Below, piece by piece: positions 32,201 to 58,949 of a DNA stretch of 64,000 nucleotides; the first letter of the stretch is position 1; every line of letters begins with the position of its first letter. This DNA comes from Blastobasis lacticolella. Taxonomy: Eukaryota; Arthropoda; Insecta; Lepidoptera; Blastobasidae. A model generated the notes under the pieces. That model did no database searches. It was given only the letters and a program-made list of their open reading frames with translations, and was not told the origin of the DNA. The position numbers and the translations under genes are program-made. Location: positions 2,128,001-2,192,000 of the forward strand of contig LR990068.1 of assembly GCA_905147135.1 (NCBI GenBank), written 5' to 3'.

Positions 32201-35200
32201 AAGTGTCCTAGAGATAAACGGATTTTACTTCTATACATAGTATAAAAGAAAGTCGCTTCCCGCCGTCTGTTCCTATGTATCTATGTACGCTTAGATCTTT
32301 TAATCTACGCAATGGTTTTCAACAATAGATAAGAGTAATTCAAGAGGATGGTTTGTAAGCAAGAAAAAAGGGTAGGTTGGGGTTAAGTAGCTGTAGGACG
32401 ATGATTATGTTAATGTGCTGTCCTGTCCGATCGAATGCTTGCCTAGTTTCGAGTAAAAAAACTATTTTCACTCACCGAGAAGACTTAGTAGACGGCACAC
32501 AGTTCCTGTCCCGGACGGCAGCCAGCGCCATGCTGAGCTGGTCGTCGGTCATCTTCTCGTCTGCAAACAAGCAGTTCATCAGTCCTTGTCGCTAGATGGC
32601 GCTTGGCGACAGTTGCATCGCGGTAACGACTTGCTCCCATCATTTTCGCAAGTGTTCGAGTAAAATAAATTTTTATTCAATGCATTGACAAACGAACCGA
32701 CATGCCTGATGGTAAGAGGTAACTGTCGCCAATAACATCTGCGATTCACGCATCTAGGTTGCAGGCAACACATATGCAGAACCGCTGGTGCGTTGTTACT
32801 GTAAGGACTAAGATGAAAATCCTCATGCCTGTAATTGCGCTGGCTGCCTTATCCTTCAAACCGGAACACAGCAATGCAAGCATTGTTGCTTGGCGGCGGA
32901 AATAGATAAGGCGGGGTGGACTCACCCAGGAGAAGTCCTCAGGTTTTAAAGAGCCATAAAAAATCCGGAGGGTCACAGTTGCAGAATTTGATACATATAT
33001 TTTTATAAATATAAATAATCGTGGACAAATTCACACAGCGCCATCTAGCCCCAAACTAAGCAAAGCTTGTGCTATGGGTGCTAGCTGACTGATATACTAC
33101 TTATATATATTTTTAAATACATACTTATTAGACATAGAACACCCAGACCCGTAACAGAAATTAAAATTCATCATTTAAATTTCTGCCCAGCCGGGAATCG
33201 AACCCGGGACCTCTTGCGTGGCTGACTTGCATGTTGACCACTGAACCACTCAGGTCGTCAATCTATATCTATAATATCTATAATTAATACAACAGTGTGA
33301 TGGATGCCCACAAGTCAAAAGTAGAATGTAGCACCAACGGGTTTCTTTTGATTGCCTAGGGTAGGTAGGCACACGGCCCAACGCGTGATGATGCGTGGCC
33401 ACCGTCGTCCAGTACATCTGCAACCTAAGGGGAGCTGACGCGGTGACAGCCTTCGAGGTGCGTGTAGACATGCCTTTTGAAGAACCCTTTCCGCCATCGG
33501 GGGACGCGCGCGATCCGGGCGAGCGCTTCATCCTTGTGCCGTGGATCTTCCAGCTATCCGCACGAGCTGCTATGGCTCGACCTTTATAATGCCGCACGCT
33601 AAGGAATGGAACGCGTTGCCTGCGAGTGTTTCCTGATTAATACAATCTGGATGCCTTCAAGGGTAAAGAGAATAGGCTGTTCCAAGACGGGCATGCTCCA
33701 TTTTCAGCCGCATCGTCACTTACCAACAGGTGAGATAGCGGTCAAATGTCTGTCTTACCTAATATAAAAAAAAACCCAAACGGGACGGGTGTCGTAAAAG
33801 CGATAAATGTCATATAGGCAGACCGTATATTACACAAAAATCTACCAAACCAATGAGCAGGTACTCACTCTCCTTGGACTCATTCTTTATCTTCTCGCTC
33901 TGGGAGAGGTCAGCCTCCAGCTCCATGATCCAGGAGCAGATCTTCCCGGCGTCGATGTGGCCGAAGTCAGGGATGAAAGCAGTCATCATCTCGATGAAGC
34001 CTGGTGAGTAGCAATGGTGGCGAAGGTTATGATGTGGATGGATGGATACGGCAGGTCGCATACATGTGTTCATACGTCCTATATATCCTGTATCCTATCC
34101 TATATCATATCCTACATCCTATCCTACGTCCTGTCCTATATACTATCCTTTATCCTATCCTATAGTCTAACCTATATGTGTGTCATCTTGGCGTTCCTGC
34201 CCCGGGTGTGCTTTCGGAGACCATGATCCAGGGTTTCGCAGATCAGGTATTTACAGTGGAGCGACTGCAGTCTGACCTCCGCAACCCCTTAATTAGACAT
34301 ACAAAACATCCTGTAGTACACACACACAAAGTCGCGGGCAGAGCTAGTACTTTAATATTTTTGATGCATTAGCACTATAATCTACAAAGTTTCTTGCTTG
34401 TATGTAATTGCCGATATTGCCATTATTACGTAACAAAAAACGAATAACAAAAAACCTCTGGAAAATGCCGAAAAAGGCATTTCTTGTATGTATGTTTTAT
34501 TGTTATTATTTGTTGTTATAGCACATCGGTGTTTGCCTGTTTTTTAGATTTGTCCTGATTTCTTACGACAAACTGTAGGAAAAAGTTAAACAAACAAATT
34601 TCCTACGGGAACTTATCAACATCTTTAAGTTCTGGTATGGGAACCAGGTCAACAGTGTGAAATGGGCAAACACGTTGTCTGAACCGTACAGGCTGGAGTG
34701 TGGGGTGAGACAAGGGGGTTAAGCTCTCCTTCACTCTTCAGTCTGTACGTAAACGGGTTGATTGAGGCGCTCAGCAGCCTGCGTGTTGGCTGTCATATCG
34801 ACGGAATCAGCGTCAACAACATTAGTTACGCGGATGACATGGCGCTGCTGAGTGCGTCAGTGTGCGGTATGAGAAAACTGCTGGGTATTTGTGAGTCATA
34901 CGCCGGTGGTCACGGTCTCAAGTATAACGTACTTAAGAGTCAGTACATGGTGTTTGAGGCTGGTCGGAGACGTCCCCCGGAGTACCCGCCTGTAACATTA
35001 TATGGAGTACCCCTTACAAAGGTAGATAAATTCAAATATCTGGGTCATATAGTCACGAGCAGCCTCAAGGACGATGCTGACATCGAACGGGAAAGGAGAG
35101 CGCTCTCCGTGAGAGCAAACATGATTGCCCGCAGGTTTGCACGCTGCTCTAATAAAAACGAAGGTCACACTGTTTAGAGCTTTCTGCACTTCTCTGTACA

Positions 35201-37337
35201 CCTGAAGCCTGTGGGTGAGTCATACGCGGAGGGCGTTCGATTTTATTCGTTTACAATATAACAATGCACTGAGAGCGATGTTGAGGCTACCCCGTCACAC
35301 TGCAGTGCGTCCGGCGTTCGCGGAGGCGCGCACGGACTGCTTCTACACCGTGATGCGCAAGCGGGCCGCGGCGCTGGTAAGCAGAGTGCGGGCTAGCACC
35401 AACAGCGTTCTCAGCATGATAGCGGACTGATTGGACTGTTTACTTATAAATAGAAGCCGACACCTTCAGGTGGCTCGCAACAATACATATAAAATTTCAA
35501 CTTGTTACTAACATTAGTAAGTAAGGTGTGATAATACTAACAAATTGAGTCACTGTTACTTAAAAACAACTCTACATGTATATTTTTTCTTTTTAAGTAA
35601 TTTTGGATGAGCTAAAGTATCGTAAAAACCACAGGGCAGATAACAGCAGCAAATACGAATGTATTTAAAAACAAATGTTTGTTTTATATACACCAACTGG
35701 TCTAGTTAAATATAGCTAGTAATGAACTAACATTTTCTTTCAGTATTTATTTAACAGTGTGCTAAGAATAGATTATCTCTTCAGAGTATCGTTAAACAGT
35801 TTTAGAAGTTTTGAACAGCTCATAACACACACTCCGGGCATAAAAGTATGTATGTATTTTCGGCCAAGGAAGTTGTTTAAATATCAGTATCACCCTAAGG
35901 TTGAAGTTCAGTTGCACTTCCTCCAACGTAATTGATTTTTTATTGTAAATAAATATTCAAACTAAACATCTTTTTTTTGCCTAGGGAGGCATACAGACGG
36001 ACGGACCGTATGCCTCACTAGGCAAAAAAAAGATCTTTAGCCCTCATCTACAATAGATGTCTAATGCCAATACTGATCATGATGACAGTGTGTGTGTGCA
36101 GATGCACAAACAAGTGGTTGTCTACAACCAAAAATTGAAGTTCTGCTGTACGTCAAAAAACAAGAAGGTTGATTTTCCCTAGCAAATATATTCGAGGCTC
36201 ACCTTTAGTGACATTTTGGTGACATGAGGTTTTTGATCAAAACTGATAGACCAGTTGTTTGACTGGCTGTACCACTACCGTACTGTATTTGACTGCAAGT
36301 CTAATAATTAACTCTTCATAAACTGTCATTGTCAAAGACATACCGTTATATGCTCATATACTTTATTCTCTTATACTGAAGACCAGTTTAACTGTAAGGT
36401 CTATTATTAAGTATAAGTAACTTAATTATAATTTATTTTAAACCTAGAGTCAAATACCTTGGTGTGAACTAAACAATATAAAAAAGGGAATCCCTTTATT
36501 ATTTTCTATTACAAAATATGTCCCTCCACCTTGGTCTCTAGCCGCCGTGAGTGTGGTAGATTTTTCTTATAACTTATATTTGAAATATAATTGAAAAATC
36601 ACAGCAAACCGTATTGCCTCGCCTCTGCAGAAAAAAAGTACCTAGATGGGTGTGGGCTCAAGCGATGCTTAGTGCATAAAAAGAAAAAAAATATTGCATT
36701 GTTTTGTTTAGACAATACTCCATAATACAAAAGAATTCTCTTTACAAAGGATATAGCCTGAAATATCTTTTTCCATTCATAAAAATCTATTACAGATATT
36801 ATTTCAGTCAATAATTGTAATATGTACCTACATTTTGTTCATTTTAGAGGTAGATAACTGTACCAATTTATTCTAATTGGATTCTAATAATACTTTTGAG
36901 GTGTGGCCCTACAAAATTTTGTTCAAAATCGATTTACCTTCATATACAATCGTACATAATTTAATTCTACCAGTGCAGCTGCTTCTTTGCTACCTACACA
37001 TATGAACAAATTTATGCTAAAAAATTCCGACACAATAGAACAGTCGCTACATTATGTCGTCTAGAATAGTAATAAGATACCGCAGTATTACGTCTCGGGG
37101 TAGTTTACAAGAGTTTATAAATATGGTATTATGTTATGGCCTTCCAGGACTGGTTTGCACAAAGCTCTTACCTTCAACGTCAAAACAGGAGTCTTCAGAA
37201 GCTTCCTCGAGGATCGAAATAACGTAGGAGAGTACGATGTTATCAATCATGTCTAAATCAGCAGAGGGTATCTGCTGGGTGATAAAATGAAATAAACTCT
37301 CCTTCACAATGCTTTGCTGTTGCTCGATGGCACTCAT
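29114..37337 (-). CDS. CUEDC2: CUE domain-containing protein 2 orthologue (6 exons placed, C-terminus missing)
   Basis: Exons (in gene order) 37337-37172, 34000-33869, 32560-32476, 31736-31604, 30679-30510 and 29243-29114 join in phase to 272 codons; vertebrate CUEDC2 is about 287 aa. The N-terminal block (DMIDNIVLSYVISILEEA; then GFIEMMTAFIPDFGHI) matches the family's conserved N-terminal domain. Residues ~128-145 are Ser/Glu-rich and disordered. Residues ~159-198 form the ubiquitin-binding CUE domain, with the Met-Phe-Pro motif at 164-166 and a di-Leu near its end. The last placed exon carries APKMEPKKMVRYLDNKIVSL KGERF, the conserved C-terminal block. In vertebrates CUEDC2 modulates IKK/NF-kB signalling and steroid receptor turnover; the insect role is unknown. 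The last exon was not located. Confidence 0.9.
29294..29555 (+). mobile_element. Retroposon family 1, plus copy
   Basis: GCCGTGTGGTGTCCGGCAGA to GCTGAGATGATGATGATGA; near full length and within CUEDC2 intron 5, antisense to the gene. Confidence 0.8.
29605..29790 (+). mobile_element. Dispersed repeat (GGTGGCAAACAAGCTTACGG) fragment
   Basis: Block with AAGCTTACGGCCCGCCTGAT, GCCTATGGACGTTTGCAATA and CCCACGCGTTGCCGACTCCG. It has the look of a lepidopteran SINE body related to the CATCAGGTGGC repeats at 42955 and 43440. Confidence 0.5.
30433..30482 (-). pseudogene. CUEDC2: Partial duplicate of the 3' end of CUEDC2 exon 5
   Basis: About 45 bp just past the exon 5 donor repeat the PPPTATDDELKS-coding stretch and end in another GTGAGC donor. 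A CCCCCCTCCCTTAG acceptor-like tract lies directly upstream. The spacer to the true exon's donor is about 20 bp, far too short to be an intron, so both cannot be used in one transcript by normal splicing. Confidence 0.65.
30510..30679 (-). CDS. CUEDC2: CUEDC2 exon 5
   Basis: Acceptor TCTCCCCTAG; IKHCVSIAGGNVELAAATLL finishes the CUE domain, followed by a Pro/Arg-rich linker and TATDDELKSRIIA before GTGAGT. Very GC-rich. Confidence 0.9.
31604..31736 (-). CDS. CUEDC2: CUEDC2 exon 4
   Basis: Completes Arg then SHSNSESSEASSEQRAPLLE and ends ...CRALYEMFPNTCTME before GTAGGT. Contains the MFP motif of the CUE domain. Confidence 0.9.
32476..32560 (-). CDS. CUEDC2: CUEDC2 exon 3
   Basis: Acceptor CTTGTTTGCAG; completes Asn then EKMTDDQLSMALAAVRDRNC ...TKSS plus CG before GTGAGT. 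Confidence 0.85.
32680..32950 (+). mobile_element. Dispersed repeat family 5 copy
   Basis: TGACAAACGAACCGACATGC, GTTGCAGGCAACACATATGC and GGAACACAGCAATGCAAGCA blocks, ending near GAAGTCCTCAGG. In CUEDC2 intron 2. Confidence 0.7.
33005..33257 (-). mobile_element. tRNA-derived SINE-B, full reverse copy
   Basis: CACACAGCGCCATCTAGCCC tail at left; tRNA-like head at right with GGGAATCGAACCCGGGACCT (B box complement) and CCACTCAGGTCG. In CUEDC2 intron 2. Confidence 0.8.
33480..33765 (+). mobile_element. LINE fragment, same family as 21862
   Basis: Plus-strand 3' end of the family: GATCCGGGCGAGCGCTTCAT, AAGGAATGGAACGCGTTGCC, CTGGATGCCTTCAAGGGTAA and a terminal CACTTACCAACAGGTGAGAT. Frames are broken. 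Confidence 0.7.
33869..34000 (-). CDS. CUEDC2: CUEDC2 exon 2
   Basis: Acceptor CTACTCACCAG; completes Gly then FIEMMTAFIPDFGHIDAGKI ...KIKNESKE plus A before GTGAGT. Confidence 0.9.
34076..34172. repeat. TCCTA-type microsatellite
   Basis: About 95 bp of irregular TATCC/TCCTA repeats (CCTATCCTATATCATATCCT and variants). The open frame rich in ILSY is its product. Confidence 0.8.
34180..34290 (-). mobile_element. tRNA-type SINE-A fragment
   Basis: TTGGCGTTCCTGCCCCGGGT, GACCATGATCCAGGGTTTCG and GTGGAGCGACTGCAGTCTGA. Truncated head. Confidence 0.6.
34605..35435 (+). mobile_element. Broken LINE reverse transcriptase (ISYADDM type)
   Basis: Reverse transcriptase core and C-terminal region: FKFWYGNQVNSVKWANT and LECGVRQGG, then a frameshift near 34720. 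LSSPSLFSLYVNGLIE, the active-site box ISYADDMALL, and KFKYLGHIVTSSLKDDADIE follow to a stop at 35177. A second frameshift near 35150-35170 leads into HTRRAFDFIRLQYNNALRAM and a stop at 35430. No 5' half or tail is seen. It lies in CUEDC2 intron 1, antisense to the host gene. Confidence 0.85.
35440..37171. other. CUEDC2 intron 1, unassigned AT-rich part
   Basis: No exon-like segment. A palindromic pair TTTTTTTGCCTAGGGAGGCA at 35972 and TGCCTCACTAGGCAAAAAAA at 36010 forms a short foldback; otherwise nothing recognised. Confidence 0.4.
37172..37337 (-). CDS. CUEDC2: CUEDC2 exon 1 with start codon
   Basis: ATG at 37337 in context AAAATGAGTG; MSAIEQQQSIVKESLFHFIT ...CFDVE plus G before GTAAGA. 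First ATG of the open frame. Confidence 0.88.
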
Positions 37338-38025
37338 TTTGGATTTTTATGCAGTAAAATGCACGAAAATGCTAATTATGCGTTCACGGATCGCTAGCCG
37401 CGGCTCTGAACGGGTTTTTGAGATAAATTGACACTGGACACGAAGCAGGGTAGTCTGCGCAGATGTATCAATAATTCTAGCTCTCCAGGCTCAGATATAC
37501 GTGTATAGCCTGTACGCTTTTCCAGGTAAATCTAGGTGAATCTGGGACTAAGTGGGACGAGTGGCACAAGAAAATCAATACAGTTTCCTTTTTTTTTATA
37601 AACAACTCCCGTTTCGTTCGTACATTACAACTACACAGGCAACAAAAACAAATAAGATGTGTTTTCCATAATTTGGTGTAATTTGTAGCAAAAATATACA
37701 GTAAATAAAAATACGAAGTTTATAAAATATTAATTACACCTATTATCAACTTATTACATTAAAATATTGACTTTGTCATAAAATTACAAGATAATGTCAC
37801 AGTGTAAAACCATAATACGTGAAACGGAACGGTTAAACGGGTGCGCCCAAGAAGCGGGATTTATGAAATTATTTTTGCAAAGTGCGTATTCGTACTTCTT
37901 GTGAGTAAAATGCTGGGGAAAAAAAGTCAAAAGGATGCTGGCAGCTGACTGACCTTATTTTTTGTAGAACTGGCAGACCTAAGTACAGTCGGCTGCGGAG
38001 AGGGGGACATTTTACTCTGCAGCTG

Positions 38026-38285
38026 TTGTTCCTAGAATATCAGGGATTCTATCGTGTAAACCAAGTGCTCTCAACACCCTTACAGCGGTTTAATCCTGGC
38101 TTCTGCCAGAGTCCGCTTTCCTACTCGTCCTCCACTTCGCTTGTCTTCACCTATCTTCGCTTCGTAAACCGTTGGCTCTTGCATCCGACTCAACGATGTC
38201 ACCATCGCCTCTTTCGTCTGTGCTCTGGAACATCTCCGTTAAAAATCACGTCGTGTATTTCCTCCCACTCATCCCTGGAGTTGTT
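38026..38285 (+). other. Unassigned intergenic segment
   Basis: A CT-rich stretch with an open frame of ~80 codons but no splice sites or family resemblance; it repeats words seen at 3530-3640 (TCCTGGCTTCTRCCAGAGT). It is probably part of a dispersed repeat that ends where retroposon family 1 begins at 38286. Confidence 0.35.
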
Positions 38286-38524
38286 GTGGCCTTGTGATGT
38301 CCGACAGAGTAGAATAGTACCCTTACACTAGTGGGTGTCGTACAAGGCGACTAATGTTTTTGAGGCAAAAGATCTAAGAATCTCCGAATTCTGGAAAATG
38401 GGCAGCAGCGTGTTCCATTGTTGTATTTACAACACTGCGATCTCCAACCCGCCTGCCAAGCGTGGAGATTTTGGGAATAAGCTCTCCTTTCGTGGGAGAG
38501 GCCCTCAGTCCTGCAGTGGACTGT
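38286..38524 (+). mobile_element. Retroposon family 1, plus copy
   Basis: GCCTTGTGATGTCCGACAGA to TGCAGTGGACTGTTGTGAT; its end is interrupted by a LINE fragment. Confidence 0.75.
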
Positions 38525-38525
38525 T

Positions 38526-38830
38526 GTGATTTCAAAGCGGCCAGTTGGTATTTGGCTGATCCATCCCAGAGGTGGCAGCAGTACTCCATGCAGGATCGGA
38601 CTTGGGCTTGATACCTATAACCAAAGCTTTGAAGTGAAGTACTGTCTAACCTTCGAGACCTACCTTTTAGCTGCAGTCTTTGCTTTGGTTCGACCGAAGT
38701 TGAAATTAGTAGATTTAGCTCAACACCGAAGAGCTGCAGGGATTTCCACAGGTACATTCCGTAAAGTCAGAGTTAGATAGAATGGACTTCGTTTGGCGGA
38801 AAACTCCATTTTCGTCCAAACGACCAACCA
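38526..38830 (-). mobile_element. LINE fragment, same family as 21862
   Basis: Minus-strand fragment encoding [20 protein letters not shown] and YQLAAL, nearly identical to part of the ORF at 21938-22800, but with deletions and frame breaks. Confidence 0.75.
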
Positions 38831-38972
38831 TGGCCTCTCTATTTTAAATGTTTTAAAAATTTAAGAGGAACCTACAGTCACACCTTCCAACAATAGCCCG
38901 TACCTAGTGGACTAGTTGAATTGAGATAATGACCCATTGTGTAGTGAAAGTGCTAGGAGTAAAGTTCATCAC

Positions 38973-40015
38973 CAGTGGCGTAGCGTGCCCTTCGGGGGCC
39001 CCGTATCAATTATTGTGTAGGGGCCCCCCTAGCAGATACCCCGAACTACGGGGTACTAATGAGTACCTTAAATCCTAGTCTGAAGTCAATAAATGGACTA
39101 GCATAGCGAGCTCTACATTTGTGTGACAATAGTCTCTAACAGTCAGGTTCGCGAGGCTAGGTAGGGCTAGGAATCTTTGATATATTGGCCTTTGGCTTGG
39201 CTATATTAATAACTTGCGCGATTATAACTTATATCATTGAATGAGCGAGCGCAGCGAGCTCGAAATTTTTGTAATTTATCCATTACAACATTGCGCGATT
39301 TAAATAAAAAATTCCGTAAAATCAGCAATATGACGATAGCGTCGGGCTATCTCGAAATTTTTGACGAGATTATTTAATACAATCAACTTCGCGAACAGTT
39401 AATGAGCGAGCGTAAGAACTCGAAATTTCTTGATATTTTGGCTATCAAAACGTTCCATTATTAACTTGAAAACCTACAAATTCAAAGATTTATTGCGTGT
39501 GAGCCAAGTCGATTATGCGTGTGGGCGTGTGGGCCAAGGTATATTATAAACCAGGTCCATATGACCCGTTTAAGAAAGAACGGAGTAAGGAGTTTCTTAA
39601 GCCTTTGGTGCTACCGATAGTGCTGAAAATATGAAATTTTCAATATGAGATCAAAATTGTTGCCATTTTTGCCATCTGATAGGCGCACATTTTACCTAAT
39701 GTTCAATGAAGTAATAAATGAGTGCGCGTGGAGGGCACTACGTTGTCTAGTTTTTTTTCAATAAAAATGATAAATATATCTTAAACGAAAGGTGAATGAA
39801 AACGGATTGTATCACTTGATTTCAATTGTCTTTTTTACGGAGGGGCCTCCGACCCTGATCTGAAATTGTATAAAATAATTATTTTTATCGGGAAATAGGG
39901 AAAGATTAACTGAAATTATGAACAACGAGTATTTGCTTACACACGTTTGGGGGCCCCTATAGCCCGGGGGCCCCGTATAATTGATACGGCAGATACGGCG
40001 GTAGCTACGCCCCTG
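38973..40015. mobile_element. 1,043-bp hAT-type non-autonomous element upstream of NDUFS2
   Basis: Ends CAGTGGCGTAGC and GCTACGCCCCTG are near-perfect inverted repeats, flanked by the identical octamer TTCATCAC (38965-38972 and 40016-40023). Subterminal GGGGCCCC blocks are also inverted (38995 and 39950-39975). No transposase frame. It contains GCGAGCGCAGCGAGCTCGAA words that also occur near 55190. Its right end is 199 bp from the NDUFS2 start codon. Confidence 0.9.
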
Positions 40016-40023
40016 TTCATCAC

Positions 40024-40214
40024 AGTGAAACCATGCGAACGAAATCACGTTAACTCTATCGTTATGACATAGAAAATAACTACAATAACAATTCTATAAT
40101 TATTCCAAAGTATCACAATGAATGGCTGGCTGTACCTTGTCTGATTATATTGCCATACTTTACCTATTGTTATAACAAATAACTGTCACTGTCAAAACAA
40201 CACAATCCGAAAAA
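40024..40214 (+). promoter_or_regulatory. Presumed NDUFS2 promoter/5' UTR
   Basis: The ~190 bp left between the hAT element and the start codon must hold the proximal promoter unless transcription starts inside the element. No TATA box is evident. Contains GAAATCACGTTAACTC and a TGTCACTGTCAAAACAACA stretch of unknown significance. Confidence 0.3.
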
Positions 40215-55999
<15,785 letters not shown>

Positions 56000-56635
56000 A
56001 TACCGAAAGCCATCCGGTTGGTACCGAAAATCCGACGTTTTATCGGTGGAATTTGATGCTGGTATAGGGGCTTCTGTGGGGCTATTGGCTAACTCAGTTG
56101 ACAACTGAATTTGACATTAGATAATTCTACACTGCGTCATCTACATTGGCACTGGCTAAAGCGTCTACCAAATTAGAGTGGTGTAAGATATTTTTGTCAA
56201 ATTTAGTTGTCCACTGAGATATTTTTACTTCAAGTGGCTTGTTTTTGTTCTACGCAGTGAGAAACGAGCAGACAGCCCTGCCGATAAATGGTAACTGTAG
56301 CTCATTAAATCTACGATTCATGCATTTAGGTTGCAGGCAACAAAAATGCAGAACCGCAGCGTTGTCACTGTGAGGACTAACATTAAATGCCTCACGCCTG
56401 TAATTGCGCTGGCTACCTTATCCTTCAAACCGGAACACAATGCAAGCATTGTTGCTTGTCGGCAGAAATAGATAAGGCGGTGGTACTCACCCAGGCGGAC
56501 TCCTCAGGCTTGACAGAGTCCCACCACCTGATAAAATATTAGTTTGTCATTTTCTACCGGTAAAATCCGGTACAAACTGAAAATTCCAACCGGTAGTGTA
56601 CGGCTACTCCGGTACCAACCGGCTTCGTTCTTAGA
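56000..56635 (+). mobile_element. Dispersed repeat family 5 between CCGGTACC-type arms
   Basis: 56120-56535 is a full family 5 element like 20120-20535. It is flanked by sequences with inverted resemblance: GCCATCCGGTTGGTACCGAA at 56010 and CGGTACCAACCGG at 56611. This suggests insertion into an older inverted-repeat element that begins immediately after the NDUFS2 stop codon. The NDUFS2 3' UTR must run into it. Confidence 0.55.
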
Positions 56636-56906
56636 GAGTAAGAATCAGTGAAATCGTAATGTAGACAAATGTACATTTTTATTTTTAATTGTAAGCAATA
56701 AAATAAATTATTGAAAAGTTTTGTGTTGGCTTTTTTACTTTAGCCCGTCCCATAAGTCCTGTAAAGTATACTCTTTCGGTTCATTATCTATTTCTCTCTC
56801 TGTCGTATGGGAGCCATAGACAATAGTTCCACGGAATAATTCGTCAACCTGTGGAAATTATTACAGGGAAGAATAGAACTGATAACCTGAATATAACAGA
56901 ACTGTA

Positions 56907-57153
56907 GAGCTCGTCTAGTCTAAGATGACGCGCCCCACTACTTAGTTAGTTGATTTCGATGTGTGAGTGCAAATATTGATAACGACACTTCATCTGTGTA
57001 GCCAATGAACGACGCGTGCTCCTACGTTTGAATCTCACCGGCAACTGAATGACCAATTACAACGGCATTTGTATATGTATTGCGTCCATATTTTAAACTT
57101 GCTTGTGCGCGTTAATGCGATAGTCGGCGCGTCATTTTAGATTAGACGAGCTC
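56907..57153. mobile_element. TA-flanked MITE, copy 3 (247 bp)
   Basis: Same family as 5387 in the opposite orientation; left TA is kept, right flank reads AA. Slightly shorter than the others (one GGG loss near 57125). Confidence 0.82.
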
Positions 57154-57228
57154 AACCTTTTTATTTATAACTCATTTCTATAGAATAAGTATCTGTTATT
57201 GGCTTTCTGTTAGATTCTTAAGAATCAT

Positions 57229-57318
57229 CATATCAGCCGAAAGACGCCCACTGCTGGGCATAGGCCTCCCCCAGAGATCTCCACAAAGGCCAGTCCTGTG
57301 CCTCCCGCATCCGATGTA
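57229..57318 (+). repeat. Dispersed repeat (CCCACTGCTGGGCATAGGCC)
   Basis: AAGACGCCCACTGCTGGGCA, TAGGCCTCCCCCAGAGATCT, CCTGTGCCTCCCGCATCCGA. A fragment of the same repeat follows Idh3g exon 4. Confidence 0.6.
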
Positions 57319-57448
57319 AAGTTTTTAAGAGATATTGAGAATCTGTGACTAATAAAAATTAGTAAAAATAATCTGTCCATTTAATCAACCATTTACTTAC
57401 ATACATGTCACATATAAATTAAAACCACATTAAACTTAACTTATTTAT

Positions 57449-57800
57449 TTAATCTTCCATAATTTCTGCAACATCCCTGTCACTTTGTTCATCGAAATAA
57501 CTTTCCGGTATCACATAATTTTCCGGCGGTCTCATTGGTCCGTAGACTTTACTCTTTTCTCTTTTACTCTTACTACTTTCGCCATCTTCTTTCTCTGTCT
57601 TTCTCTCTTTCAGTTCGGGTTTTTCTTCCGTTGTATTTTCTACATCTTGTACTTCTTTACTGTCTTTTTGTTCTTCAGTCTGTACTTTCGTACTGTCCGT
57701 TTCATCATCAGAGTCCATTTCTTCAACGAATTCGGATTCTTCTTGTCTCTTTTCTGGTTTCGCCTTTGGTTTCTTCAAATTGTCGTCTTTTAGACGGATT
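57449..57800 (-). CDS. Terminal exon of the Lys/Glu-rich gene
   Basis: Acceptor ACTAATTTCAG; completes Arg then IRLKDDNLKKPKAKPEKRQE, an acidic/basic low-complexity middle and the conserved-looking VYGPMRPP tail; TAA at 57449-57451. Confidence 0.75.
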
Positions 57801-58520
57801 CTGAAATTAGTAATATTTGTGTGAGAAATTATTAACGTAGATATTTACTAGAGCATATGATTAAATGGTCCGACTCGTAAGCGAGAGATACTGAATTCGA
57901 TCCCCAGTACTATGTACAGTCAGTTGCAGATAGAACTGTCATACATTTAATATATGCTAGGGAGTCCATTCACTCTACAGCTGACTGTACCAATGACTTT
58001 TTTCTGAGATATGTACATTATTTAAACACTAACCGACACTCTTAAGGTGAGGGAAACATCGCCGAGGAAACCTGCACATTCACGCGACTGTCAGTTTAAC
58101 CATGATCCAATCTGGTCAGGTTCCCCAGTTAACAGGGCCACGGAGGTCAGATGGCCGTCTCTCCACTGTAATTACTTGGATCCTGAATCATGGTCAAGGG
58201 GGACCCTGGGTCCTCGCATAAGGACAACCAAGACATCAAGAAGTATCGAGGTCTCTAGCGTCCCTGGTGTGGCTGATGTCCATAGGCGGCGGTGACCACG
58301 CGCCATCAGGTAGATAAGTAAAAAAGTAGGTAGGTAAAAAAATTAACGCTAAGATGATTATTTACTGTACCCACCTCTTCCCATAGACGACAGAGTTAGA
58401 AACCTTCATCACAGCTGAGCTCTCTCCTTTCTTCAGTAGAGGCGGTAGGTGCGCCGGCCTAGCTATATCGGCTAGCCTCCGCGTCTTCGACAGCTCTGCC
58501 TTCAATTTGTTTATTCTCAT
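57449..58520 (-). CDS. C-terminal two exons of a Lys/Glu-rich protein (possibly kanadaptin/SLC4A1AP)
   Basis: Exons 58520-58375 and 57800-57449 join in phase (AG|A) and give about 165 residues to a TAA, with AATAAA overlapping the stop (57443-57448). The first exon reads MRINKLKAELSKTRRLADIA RPAHLPPLLKKG; its ATG follows directly on a TCTCCACAG acceptor, so it is probably internal. The second is strongly charged, disordered or coiled coil, and ends VYGPMRPPENYVIPESYFDE. The YGPxxPP-type tail and the RRL..IA(R/K)P motif suggest kanadaptin, a nuclear FHA-domain protein, but I am not certain. No further 5' exon was recognised upstream; it may lie beyond 64000 or be lost. Convergent with NDUFS2. 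Confidence 0.65.
57865..58230 (+). mobile_element. tRNA-derived SINE-A, plus copy
   Basis: Decayed head (CGACTCGTAAGCGAGAGATA; GAATTCGATCCCCAG), then ACACTAACCGACACTCTTAA, GGTCAGATGGCCGTCTCTCC and ATCATGGTCAAGGGGGACCC. In the intron between the two terminal exons of the Lys/Glu-rich gene. Confidence 0.72.
58248..58320 (+). repeat. CATCAGGT dispersed repeat fragment
   Basis: GCGTCCCTGGTGTGGCTGAT and GTCCATAGGCGGCGGTGACC; matches 42955-43050. Confidence 0.55.
58375..58520 (-). CDS. Penultimate exon of the Lys/Glu-rich gene
   Basis: Acceptor TCTCCACAG; 48 codons plus AG to a GTGGGT donor. Basic helix then Pro/Leu-rich turn; no stops. Confidence 0.75.
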
Positions 58521-58949
58521 CTGTGGAGAACGAATGGTTGTGAGTGAATGATACGGTCGGATGGGTTCGTGGCAAGTCGTCCCATTCGCAAATCATACTC
58601 ATTTATTCATTGCAATCACGTGGTAGTTACAAGGTGTTATATAAAGCTTGACCACGACAGAGGTGACCTGTCAAAAGTGGCGCTAGTTCTGCGTTCTATG
58701 TAGCAACACCGTAAGCATGTATTCTGTGACAGAATTCGAATGTGGCCAATAATGGGACATGGATAAGAAGCAACGTGACGGAAAAAGAAACTGTGAGTGA
58801 CGCCACGAGACTTTGCGCCCGGGTGGAAGTCGAACTAAAGGAGGTCCGGACAACCCAGCCTATATGGCCAATAACGTTGAGCTATATGTCATTAGAAAGG
58901 ATTTTTCATTTTCTACAACTTATATCCCGCCCCGATCACGAGCACAATG

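Noticed and set aside
57485..57804. Phe/Leu-rich ORFs on the plus strand
   Set aside because: Antisense of the Lys/Glu-rich terminal exon; the minus strand has splice sites, stop and AATAAA.
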